Assembly: GCA_002686835.1 (NCBI GenBank)
Contig: NYYP01000006.1
Span: 57,494-121,493, forward strand
Source of the DNA: Opitutia bacterium
GTDB lineage: Bacteria; Verrucomicrobiota; Verrucomicrobiia; Opitutales; Seribacteraceae
Length of the DNA: 64,000 nt
Reading direction: 5' to 3'
Shown here: piece after piece, positions 39,833-48,314 of the stretch
How positions within the stretch are numbered: the stretch's first letter is position 1
Layout of the letters: each line of letters starts with the position of its first letter
Translations under genes and position numbers: made by a program
Notes under the pieces: model-generated
Seen by the model: only the letters and a program-made list of their open reading frames with translations
What the model was told of the DNA's origin: nothing
Database searches by the model: none

Positions 39833-41128
39833 ATGAAAAATCACTTTTCTTCCCATTCCGAACTTAACCGCCGGGCGTATCTCAGCATGGCAGCCAAGGG
39901 TTTCCTTGGAGTGAGCATCCTCCCATGGGCATCTTCCTCAAAACTACAGGCAGCCGGTCTTGGCCTTAACCGACCTGTAAATTATGCCCCCAAAGCGAAA
40001 AATGTAATTTATCTGTACATGTCTGGAGGAATGAGCCATCTCGATACCTTTGATCCGAAAACCACCGCTGTCAGGGGCCCGATGGAATCAATTTCGACGA
40101 AAACAGATGGCATGATACTGGCACAGACATTACCGCTTGTCGCCAATCATAGCGACAAGATTGCCGTGATCAGAGGGCTGACTTCAACCAAGGGTGCCCA
40201 CGAGCAGGGCAATTATTTTATGCATACCAGCTACGACAAACGGGGAACCATTGTCCATCCAAGTATGGGCTCCTGGCTTACTCGCTTGGACGGTCGCTTC
40301 AACCCCACCCTGCCAGGTGCAGTAGTCGTGGGAACGGGCAACCAGCACCCCCTCGCCGGATTTCTCCCCTCTTCCCACCAACCCCTGAAAATTGGAAGGC
40401 CAGATAAGGGATTAATGAACTGCGAGCACCGCGGGCTTACCGAATGGAAATTCAACCGCAATTTGGAATTGTCCAAAAAACTGGATCGTTCCTTTGTGGA
40501 AAAGTACGATTTGGCCAAAGTCAGATCCTATGCCGACATGTACGAGGATGCAGTTCGCTTGATGCGAAGTAAGGATCTTGACGCCTTTGACATTGGCAAA
40601 GAGCCCAAAGAGATAAGGGAAGAATACGGCAAGGACAACTTTGGACAAGGTGTGTTACTTGCACGCAGATTGGTGGAAAAGCAAGTACGATTCGTTGAGG
40701 TTCAATTGGGTGGCTGGGACACGCACCAAAGTAACTACGACCGGGTCTCCGAGCGTTGCGACATTTTAGATCAGGCACTCTCAGCACTGCTCAATGATCT
40801 CCACAATCGGGGTATGCTTGAGGAAACATTGGTGGTGGTGGCCACCGAGTTCGGCCGCACACCCGACTACAATGTAAACGACGGTAGAGATCATTACCCC
40901 AAAGCCTTCTCCTGCATGCTTGCCGGAGGCGGTATCCGTGGCGGCCAGGTGTGGGGATCTACCGATGACGAAGGCCGTGAAGTTGTCGAAGGATCCACCC
41001 AGATTCCTGATTTCAATGCTACCATCGCCTATGCACTCGGACTCCCCCTGGACGAGATTGTTTACTCTCCTTCACGTAGACCGTTCACCCTATCCGATAA
41101 AGGCCAGCCTCTTACTCAACTGTTTTAG
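39833..41128 (+). CDS. DUF1501 domain protein
   Basis: LNRRAYLSMAAKGFLGVSILP signal; NVIYLYMSGGMSHLDTFDPK; FVEVQLGGWDTHQSNY; VVVATEFGRTPDYNVNDGRDHYPKAFSCMLAGGGIRGGQVWG. Confidence 0.94.
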   Translation: MKNHFSSHSELNRRAYLSMAAKGFLGVSILPWASSSKLQAAGLGLNRPVNYAPKAKNVIYLYMSGGMSHLDTFDPKTTAVRGPMESISTKTDGMILAQTLPLVANHSDKIAVIRGLTSTKGAHEQGNYFMHTSYDKRGTIVHPSMGSWLTRLDGRFNPTLPGAVVVGTGNQHPLAGFLPSSHQPLKIGRPDKGLMNCEHRGLTEWKFNRNLELSKKLDRSFVEKYDLAKVRSYADMYEDAVRLMRSKDLDAFDIGKEPKEIREEYGKDNFGQGVLLARRLVEKQVRFVEVQLGGWDTHQSNYDRVSERCDILDQALSALLNDLHNRGMLEETLVVVATEFGRTPDYNVNDGRDHYPKAFSCMLAGGGIRGGQVWGSTDDEGREVVEGSTQIPDFNATIAYALGLPLDEIVYSPSRRPFTLSDKGQPLTQLF

Positions 41129-41154
41129 TCAATTTTAACCAGTAAATTTTTTCG

Positions 41155-42297
41155 GTGTCAGGAGGGTTGTATATCCGTAATTTCCCGAAAGATTGTTTTT
41201 CATTCTCCAGCAGGGGATTTTTTCTTTGCTTTGTCTTGCACTCAGCTATTTTTGCTGTCGGTCTTATTGGTGAGGGCTTTCATGTGTACTCCCCCAGTTC
41301 CAAAGAAAAAAGTCTCTGGGTAGTCAAGGCAACTCCTCATCAAGAAAGCCTCAAACTCATGGTTGATGAAAAGGTGGAGCTAGACTTCCCCGGTCGGGTT
41401 ATCACTGCACACCCCACCAAACCAATTCTCTATGTTACAGCTACTCATGGGGAGCCTGGTAAGGTACCCGGTGCTGTTATATTCCTAAATCAGAATGGTT
41501 CCTACAAAAGCCACCAAAGGATAAATTTTAATGACGGGGCTTGCTTCCTCAGTCTGGACAAAGAGAACAGGCACCTTCTGGGAGTCAGCTACGGGAATGG
41601 GAGGCTCAATGTATATTCACTGGACAATGAAGGAATGCCTGGGAAGACCGTCACCACCGTGGACGAAGGAAAACCTCAAGCTCATTGTGTTCTCCTTCCT
41701 CCCGACGGGAAGAATATCTACATTCCTTATGTAAAAAGTAACCTCGCCATTTTGCAGTACTCCTACAACGGCAAAACTGGTAAACTTAACCCACTTGAAC
41801 CCAAAGACGCTAAGCCCCCTATGGGCTCAGGTCCCCGCCATATGGCTTACCACCCCACCCTCCCAATGGTGTACTTCAGCAACGAACAGGGAGTTGGGCT
41901 ATCTACCTACCGCCGGGAACCCAATGGACAGCTGAAGATTGAACAGGACATCAGTATTTTGCCGCCAGGAATATCCAAGATCGGCCTAAGTGCCTCGGAT
42001 CTCCTCATTACCCCGAATGGAAAATTTCTGTTTGCCGGTTTACGAGGACACAGTCAGAACTTCGATCATATATCTCGATACCAGATACTGGAAAACGGGA
42101 TGGCCGAATTTTTAGGCCTGACCAAGGCCGACAAAACTCCCTGGGGACTAACGCTCTCACCTGATGGAAAATTTTTGCTCGTCACCGCCACTACCGGAGC
42201 CAGTCTCTGTGCCTATCGAATTTCAAAATCCGGAAAACTCAAGAAAGTGGCGTCGCTTGCCTGGGATCCCAAAATGTCAGATTTGGTCACTCGATAA
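41155..42297 (+). CDS. Lactonase-like (6-phosphogluconolactonase type) beta-propeller, secreted
   Basis: GTG start; PQAHCVLLPPDGKNIYIPYVKSNLAILQY, GPRHMAYHPTLPMVYFSNEQGVGLSTYRRE, WGLTLSPDGKFLLVT. Confidence 0.82.
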   Translation: MSGGLYIRNFPKDCFSFSSRGFFLCFVLHSAIFAVGLIGEGFHVYSPSSKEKSLWVVKATPHQESLKLMVDEKVELDFPGRVITAHPTKPILYVTATHGEPGKVPGAVIFLNQNGSYKSHQRINFNDGACFLSLDKENRHLLGVSYGNGRLNVYSLDNEGMPGKTVTTVDEGKPQAHCVLLPPDGKNIYIPYVKSNLAILQYSYNGKTGKLNPLEPKDAKPPMGSGPRHMAYHPTLPMVYFSNEQGVGLSTYRREPNGQLKIEQDISILPPGISKIGLSASDLLITPNGKFLFAGLRGHSQNFDHISRYQILENGMAEFLGLTKADKTPWGLTLSPDGKFLLVTATTGASLCAYRISKSGKLKKVASLAWDPKMSDLVTR

Positions 42298-42475
42298 TCC
42301 TAGAACAATAAGCCTGAATTGCTTTTATATCACTTCGACTAATGCTTTGCTTTTTTTCAAAGGTTGATCATGCCAGATTACATATTTACCTAAATTGGGT
42401 GGGGTTTAAGCTCGATCTATTGCTCGGTCGATTATATTAACTGTAACTTTTAACCTTAAAATCCAACCTATCAAA

Positions 42476-43075
42476 ATGAAGTATTTCGCCATCATCGCGC
42501 TCTTGCTTCCCATCATCGTGACAGCAGCCAACTCAACTTCCTCCTCCACTGAAAATGTCATCGTTATCGAGCTAAAGGATGGCCCCGTGGTCATCGAAAC
42601 CTATCCGGATGTGGCCCCCAAACATGTCCAGCGCATTGAAAAGCTCGCCAAGGAAGGCAAATACGACGGTGTTGCCTTTCACCGTGTAATTGATGGATTT
42701 ATGGCTCAGACCGGTGATGTGGAATTCGGCAATGTCAAAGATTTCAGCGATTTTCGCGTAGGTACAGGAGGGTCTGACCTGCCTGACCTCCAGGAAGAAT
42801 TTAATGACAAAAAACATGTTCGCGGAACATGCTCGATGGCCCGCTCATCCAGCCCCAACAGTGCCAACAGTCAATTCTTTATCTGTTTTGAGCCCGCTCC
42901 TTTTCTAGACCGCCAATATACGGTCTGGGGTCAGGTGATCGAGGGCATGGAAAATGTAGACAAAATCAAAATGGGATCCAGCCGGGACAATGGCTCAGTT
43001 ACCGACCCGGACCATATGATTAAAGTTAGCGTGGGTAAACCAGAAGCAGAGGATAAAGATTCGGAGAAAAAGTAA
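42476..43075 (+). CDS. Secreted cyclophilin-type peptidyl-prolyl cis-trans isomerase
   Basis: YDGVAFHRVIDGFMAQTGDVEFG, RGTCSMARSSSPNSANSQFFICFEPAPFLDRQYTVWGQVIEGME; signal peptide. Confidence 0.93.
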   Translation: MKYFAIIALLLPIIVTAANSTSSSTENVIVIELKDGPVVIETYPDVAPKHVQRIEKLAKEGKYDGVAFHRVIDGFMAQTGDVEFGNVKDFSDFRVGTGGSDLPDLQEEFNDKKHVRGTCSMARSSSPNSANSQFFICFEPAPFLDRQYTVWGQVIEGMENVDKIKMGSSRDNGSVTDPDHMIKVSVGKPEAEDKDSEKK

Positions 43076-43107
43076 TTTCACCGAGGATGGGAAATTTCTC
43101 CCATTAC

Positions 43108-43884
43108 TTATTGGTCTTGGTGAATCATTTCATCACACTCCACATGGTATAGGCCAACAAAGAACTCCTGATCCCAGCGCTCCTCCACCGTAAGGTTTCC
43201 CAAAACGCGGACCACTCGATCCATTGCCACATCAACGCCCCTCTCGGAACGAACAACCAACCAACCGTTTGCCTCCGGAGCCTGCCCAAAACAACAGCTC
43301 AACTGGTCCGGCATGAGTAAAAATTCTTCGACTATGTTTTGCTCGTTGACCACGGTGGGCACCATAAACCCTTCAATCGCCACTTTTTTTCCCGAAAGGT
43401 TGCGTACATTCCGAGGTACACGGGATGCATAAGCAGAAAAATCAAAGGCCAGTCCGTCAGACTCCCAATCAATCTCATAGGGAAATTCAGTCAGCATGGA
43501 ATAAGTAATCATTTCATATCCTCCACTTGGGTCATGAGGGGGTAGGTTGTTTACAATGGGTAATGACTGGTTTCCCTCCGACCCGAGCAAGGTCTTTCCA
43601 AGAATGATTTCTCCCTCAATAATCGTACTTTGCCCATTGTCTGTGGCATTCTGCTCAACAACTTCTACGATATCAGATGACACCGTATTTTTGGGGTCTA
43701 ATATTGGCTCGCCAATTAATGGTTCGCCGACCTCCAAAAATTCAAAGCTTTCATCTGCATACTTCGGGTCTTGTGAGCATGAAAAGAGTACCAACATGCT
43801 GGATAAGAAGATAATCCTGAAAAAATCAATTAAACGGTTAGAGGGGCACTTTACTGGATTGGTCGCTCGTTTCATTTTACCCAT
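43108..43884 (-). CDS. DUF3299-like lipoprotein
   Basis: LVLFSCSQ lipobox; LSGKKVAIEGFMVPTVVNEQNIVEEFLLMPDQLSCCFGQAPEANGWLVV. Confidence 0.78.
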   Translation of the reverse strand: MGKMKRATNPVKCPSNRLIDFFRIIFLSSMLVLFSCSQDPKYADESFEFLEVGEPLIGEPILDPKNTVSSDIVEVVEQNATDNGQSTIIEGEIILGKTLLGSEGNQSLPIVNNLPPHDPSGGYEMITYSMLTEFPYEIDWESDGLAFDFSAYASRVPRNVRNLSGKKVAIEGFMVPTVVNEQNIVEEFLLMPDQLSCCFGQAPEANGWLVVRSERGVDVAMDRVVRVLGNLTVEERWDQEFFVGLYHVECDEMIHQDQ

Positions 43885-45091
43885 GAGGATTTAAAGAGTC
43901 CTGCAAACTGGACCGGTAAAGTTTGCGGGCAGGCAACCAAGCACTTACTAGGCCCAACACAAGGATTCCTCCACCAGTTAACCATGCGACCTCATCGAGT
44001 ATGGGAAGTCCCATGCTTACTCCCATTTGTAAACGAATGAGAGAAGAAAAGGCTTGGGACAAAACCAGAAAAACCACCAAAGAGCCCAACGCACCCATCA
44101 AACAAATTAGGATGGACTGCCAAAGAATTGACCCTGTGACCACCGCCCGACTGGCTCCCATACAACGAAGCACCGCGAATTCCCGCCTTCTCTCATGCAT
44201 GGTTGAGCGAAGTGTTACCAGGATAATCAAACCACCGACAATTGCCATTAACAAAGCAAGGCCAGCAATAGTGTTTTCTAACCAGGCAAATCGATTAAAG
44301 AATGAGGAAAGAATGGCAGGAACCGGCCAGGCAAATGTCGCCTGATCCCCCTGTTTATTATACTTAACATCGAGGGCCAAGCCCGAAGAACCCTTGAGAT
44401 TGAGTAACACCCCACTTATGGAATTGGAGGCGGAAGGGTCATGACCTTCCATCATTTGCACACCCTTAAGAGGTATCCAAATGACTTGATCTACCGGTGT
44501 GCCTGTTGATTCAAGAATACCCACTACCAGATAGATGTCAGCGTGCTTCGTTTCCGGATTGTATTCAAGCCCATGATAAGGATGAAAACGGTCTCCAATC
44601 TTCAGGCCGATCTCCTCTGCCACTTGTGCACCCACAATCGCTTCCTTGGCAGCCTCAGAAAAGATTCTTCCAGGTAAATGGACCTGAAAATTTTTGCCTG
44701 GTTTCCATTGGTGTTGAAGGAATAAATCCGGAGTGGTCCCTACGATGCGATACCCCAAATAATTATCTCCCAGGGCAAAGGGATAGGCTTCGGAAACACC
44801 TGGATGCTTGCGAATGGTTTCGTACTGTTCCCAATCAAGATTTCCGGGAGAATTTTCAATGTGGAACAAGGCATTAAGCACAAGTTGCAGTTGCGACCCC
44901 CTTGCCCCGAGCACAGCATCAAATCCAGCCGCAGACTGAGCAAAAGCCAGGTTCACCGATTGCTTGGTTTTCCATGCCCCTAAAAACAAACCTCCCGAAA
45001 GGGAAACTGTAAAGATCGCAACCAGACTGGTGAGTAAATTTTGTCTTAATGCCCGCCAGGCGAGACGAAACGAAATATTTATTGTAGCCAT
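43877..45091 (-). CDS. FtsX/LolE-type ABC transporter permease
   Basis: NISFRLAWRALRQNLLTSLVAIFTVSLSGGLFLG; MHERRREFAVLRCMGASRAVVTGSILWQSILICLMGALGS; start refined to MATINISF. Confidence 0.9.
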   Translation of the reverse strand: MATINISFRLAWRALRQNLLTSLVAIFTVSLSGGLFLGAWKTKQSVNLAFAQSAAGFDAVLGARGSQLQLVLNALFHIENSPGNLDWEQYETIRKHPGVSEAYPFALGDNYLGYRIVGTTPDLFLQHQWKPGKNFQVHLPGRIFSEAAKEAIVGAQVAEEIGLKIGDRFHPYHGLEYNPETKHADIYLVVGILESTGTPVDQVIWIPLKGVQMMEGHDPSASNSISGVLLNLKGSSGLALDVKYNKQGDQATFAWPVPAILSSFFNRFAWLENTIAGLALLMAIVGGLIILVTLRSTMHERRREFAVLRCMGASRAVVTGSILWQSILICLMGALGSLVVFLVLSQAFSSLIRLQMGVSMGLPILDEVAWLTGGGILVLGLVSAWLPARKLYRSSLQDSLNPHG

Positions 45092-45099
45092 GATCCAGA

Positions 45100-45795
45100 T
45101 CAATGATGGTCTGCCACAACCTGCTGTTCCTTCTTCACTTGGTTTAATTCCTCCCAATCAATGCCCGTTTCAAATTGATCAATTACCCGGGGGTCATGAC
45201 TCACTAAAATCAGCGAGCTTCCCCATTGCTGACATAGAGAACGGAGTATACCAAGTGAACGGTCGGTATTTGCCGGATCGAGATTGCCAGTCGGTTCATC
45301 TGCCAGGACTATTTTTGGACGGTTCACCAATGCCCGTGCAATTGCAACTCTCTGTTGCTGACCAATAGAGAGTTGGTTGGGGCGATGATCCCTGCGGTCC
45401 TCCAGGCCCACGGCTTCTAATAATGCTTGGGCTCTGTCAATATCATGCAGACCATTTACACTCATGGCCAGGGTAAGATTTTCCAGGCAACTGAAACCAC
45501 TAAGCAAGTTAAAGGATTGAAAGACATACCCAATCTTTCCCGCCCGTAATTGATCTCTCTTAGACTCACTCAGCAAATGTAATAAATGTCCATCTACTGA
45601 AATTTCTCCAGCATCTGCACAGAGCACACCGGCAAGTAAATGAAGAAATGTAGTCTTGCCACTCCCACTAGCTCCCTGCAAAGCAACCTGCTCTTTTTCT
45701 TCGAGACAAAATTTTGGAATATGTAAAACGGGATCAATCACTCCTGCTGGGGAATGAAAGGATTTTTTTAAATTTTCTACTGTGATCAAAGGCAT
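45100..45795 (-). CDS. LolD-like ABC transporter ATP-binding protein
   Basis: GASGSGKTTFLHLLAG, LSIGQQQRVAIARALVNRPKIVLADEPTGNLD. Confidence 0.93.
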   Translation of the reverse strand: MPLITVENLKKSFHSPAGVIDPVLHIPKFCLEEKEQVALQGASGSGKTTFLHLLAGVLCADAGEISVDGHLLHLLSESKRDQLRAGKIGYVFQSFNLLSGFSCLENLTLAMSVNGLHDIDRAQALLEAVGLEDRRDHRPNQLSIGQQQRVAIARALVNRPKIVLADEPTGNLDPANTDRSLGILRSLCQQWGSSLILVSHDPRVIDQFETGIDWEELNQVKKEQQVVADHH

Positions 45796-45881
45796 TGGGG
45801 AACCTATTTCTTACGACAAGGGATGCTCTGAATCAAGCGGTATGAAGACCTTTTCCTATTTAGTTTTCCATCTTTACAAAC

Positions 45882-46325
45882 TTGATCTGCCCTACCATGA
45901 ATAATTATTATTTTGGGGTTGTGGTGGATTTCAAGAAAGTTAAAGCAAATGCAAAATGGGGCGTGGTTCCGTTTCGGGTGCTCGCTTCTGGAAAGGTCGA
46001 AGTATTAATTATTTCCACCAGGCAAAAAAATTGGAGTTTTCCCAAGGGCAATTTAATGAAAAATATAGGACCACGGAGGACCGCACTTCTCGAAGCATAT
46101 GAAGAAGCTGGCATAGATGGGAATCTTCACCCCAGGCCAATCCCATGCACCATAGATCGAACCTGTGTTTATTTTTTTCCGATGGAAGTGACAAAGTTAT
46201 TTGATGACTGGCCGGAATCAACCTTTAGAAAACGCAAATGGATACAAATTAAAAAAGCCAGAAAAATGTTACACCATAGAGAAATGGGAAAAATCCTGCT
46301 TCAATTCTTCCTAAAGAAAAATTGA
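45882..46325 (+). CDS. NUDIX-family hydrolase with divergent Nudix box
   Basis: KWGVVPFRVLASGKVEVLIISTRQKNWSFPKGNLMKNIGPRRTALLEAYEEAGIDG. Confidence 0.82.
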   Translation: MICPTMNNYYFGVVVDFKKVKANAKWGVVPFRVLASGKVEVLIISTRQKNWSFPKGNLMKNIGPRRTALLEAYEEAGIDGNLHPRPIPCTIDRTCVYFFPMEVTKLFDDWPESTFRKRKWIQIKKARKMLHHREMGKILLQFFLKKN

Positions 46326-46366
46326 TTTTCTTTGTCCCATGGTGTCTCTGGCTTTAAAAAGAATCT

Positions 46367-47311
46367 ATGAGGCTGAACAGTTTAGATTTCGAAAAAAAGC
46401 CCCCATATTTTCGCCCACCCAAATACACCGGTATTACCCTTTCCTTACTTTCGATATTTGTATTGGTAAGCATGCTAGCGGTGTGGGAGAAGATGGCTAA
46501 TGTGCCTGAACTTCCGGAGATCAGTTTGCTGGCTTGGGAAAAGTCAAAACAGCCTATCGAAAAAATTAGGGTAGCTTTTCAAAAAGAAGCATCCTGTATA
46601 ATCAATACTACTTATCTGTCACTGTCGGAACTTTCATTGTTGCCAGATTTAAATAGTAAGGCTGACAAACCCCAATTGGATATCCTGTTACTCCCCAAGA
46701 TAGACCGACTTAAATCTTACTTTGAAAATAAACAGTACGACAATCGGGGCATTGTGGCCTATTTTAAAGAAAATATTCATGGGTCTGCACAGAACCTGAC
46801 AATGGATAGACCCTCTCCACTGTATAGTTTAATCAACCGGTCAAAACAGAGCCATTCCAAGATTCTTTCATTTTTGCGCTTTCTAAAAGCTCCCACTCAG
46901 GGGCAAGTTGAGTTCGCCGCCAATGGATGGACTGGTGTGGATGAAGACCACTGGGATATTGCGCCCGAACTTAAAATCTACGCAGTTCAATCCAGCCAAT
47001 CATGGCTAAGAAACTCCGCCCAGAGCTTTGCAAAGAAAGAGGGCTTTGAATTAAGCATTTCGTTTTTAGATGAGAAAAATTTACACAAGAGTTTAAAAAT
47101 TTTAACAAAAGCAGATAATAAAGATTACCTACCCGACCTTGTTTGCTTTCCAAATAATTCTCCCATTCCCAAAGGCATGCATCCCTATTTTTCTGAGCTT
47201 AATAACGACTCCCATATTTCTGCAATGGGCCACTCTTTTTACATCCGTAAAAAATCTCCATTGTCGAAAACCATACAAAAATTTTTGCGCCACCTCAATG
47301 AGAGCAAATAA
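46367..47311 (+). CDS. Hypothetical membrane-anchored protein, possible divergent tandem ModA-like periplasmic-binding-fold protein
   Basis: N-terminal TM LSLLSIFVLVSMLAVW; ILSFLRFLKAPTQGQVEFAANGWTGVDEDHWDIAPELKIYAVQSSQSWLRNSAQSFAKKEGFELSISFLD resembles the end of one ModA-like unit and the start of a second. Confidence 0.55.
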   Translation: MRLNSLDFEKKPPYFRPPKYTGITLSLLSIFVLVSMLAVWEKMANVPELPEISLLAWEKSKQPIEKIRVAFQKEASCIINTTYLSLSELSLLPDLNSKADKPQLDILLLPKIDRLKSYFENKQYDNRGIVAYFKENIHGSAQNLTMDRPSPLYSLINRSKQSHSKILSFLRFLKAPTQGQVEFAANGWTGVDEDHWDIAPELKIYAVQSSQSWLRNSAQSFAKKEGFELSISFLDEKNLHKSLKILTKADNKDYLPDLVCFPNNSPIPKGMHPYFSELNNDSHISAMGHSFYIRKKSPLSKTIQKFLRHLNESK

Positions 47312-48314
47312 TAGTGGATGTTTTCCGTCCAAGACCGGCCGGGTTGCCTGCCTTCTTACATCTCTTGCTATCTTCTCTCCCAGTTATGGACAGAAGCAAA
47401 ATAACTCCGTTTCTGCATGGGAGAAAGATTTACCCGAATCCATCGGTGACCTTCAGGCAATCCAAAACCAAATTCAATCGAAGTTACAAATGGTCCGCAA
47501 CACCGTTGTCTCAGTGGAAGCAGAGGATGGAGCAGGTAGTGGTGTTTTGGTATCTGCAGATGGTTTAATTCTTACCGCTGCTCATGTCATTGGTGAAAGC
47601 GGTCGAAAAATGGATGTCGTTTTCCCTAATGGGTATGTGGCAGAAGCCTTGAGCCTGGGTGGTTCTGAATTATCGGATGCCGGCATGCTTAAAATTATTG
47701 AACCGGGCCAATGGGACTATGCACCCATAGCACTGGCAAACAAATCTGGCGTTGGCGACTGGTGCTTTTCCCTTGGACACCCCAGTGGCTATAATGAAAA
47801 ACGAGGGTCGGTTTTACGGGTCGGTCGGGTCATTCACAAAAAAGAGGAAACCATACAGACCGATTGCCGTTTACTCGGTGGAGACTCTGGCGGTCCTCTT
47901 TTCTCAATCGATGGTGAAGTGATAGGAATTCATAGTCGGATTTCCCAAAGTCCAGAAGACAATTTTCACACCTCAATCGAATCCTTTCTTTCCAACTGGG
48001 AATTTTTTTTAAATGAAGAATTACACACCTATGTTGCTATGCAAAAGGGTGGCTTTTTGGGTGTTTTATGTGAGGAATTTCAGGACGGATTACAGGTAGT
48101 GGAAGTGGTTCCAGAAACTCCGGCTGAGGATGCCGGTATTCGTAGGGGTGATCTTTTTCGGAAGCTGGATGGCATTCCCTTGGATACGAGAGAAAAGCTT
48201 AGTATATTAGTAAGTAGTAAACCCCCCGGTTCCTTCGTCGTGATAGACTATCTAAGAGACGGGAAAGAGATCTCCGTTCGTATTAAACTTGGAGAAAGAT
48301 TTGTAAAGGAATGA
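47298..48314 (+). CDS. Secreted trypsin-like serine protease with C-terminal PDZ domain
   Basis: GSGVLVSADGLILTAAHVIG (His), LSDAGMLKI (Asp), TDCRLLGGDSGGPLFSIDGEVIGIHSRI (Ser), EVVPETPAEDAGIRRGDLFRKLDGIPL (PDZ); start refined to MRANNSG. Confidence 0.9.
   Translation: MRANNSGCFPSKTGRVACLLTSLAIFSPSYGQKQNNSVSAWEKDLPESIGDLQAIQNQIQSKLQMVRNTVVSVEAEDGAGSGVLVSADGLILTAAHVIGESGRKMDVVFPNGYVAEALSLGGSELSDAGMLKIIEPGQWDYAPIALANKSGVGDWCFSLGHPSGYNEKRGSVLRVGRVIHKKEETIQTDCRLLGGDSGGPLFSIDGEVIGIHSRISQSPEDNFHTSIESFLSNWEFFLNEELHTYVAMQKGGFLGVLCEEFQDGLQVVEVVPETPAEDAGIRRGDLFRKLDGIPLDTREKLSILVSSKPPGSFVVIDYLRDGKEISVRIKLGERFVKE

Noticed and set aside
43070-43135. Hairpin-like sequence between the PPIase and DUF3299-like genes (ATGGGA-AATTTC-TCCCAT)
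   Set aside because: Short 6-bp core stem without a clear U-tract; not strong enough to call a terminator.
43923-44345. 140-aa plus-strand ORF
   Set aside because: Fully antisense to a convincing FtsX permease; composition is not protein-like.
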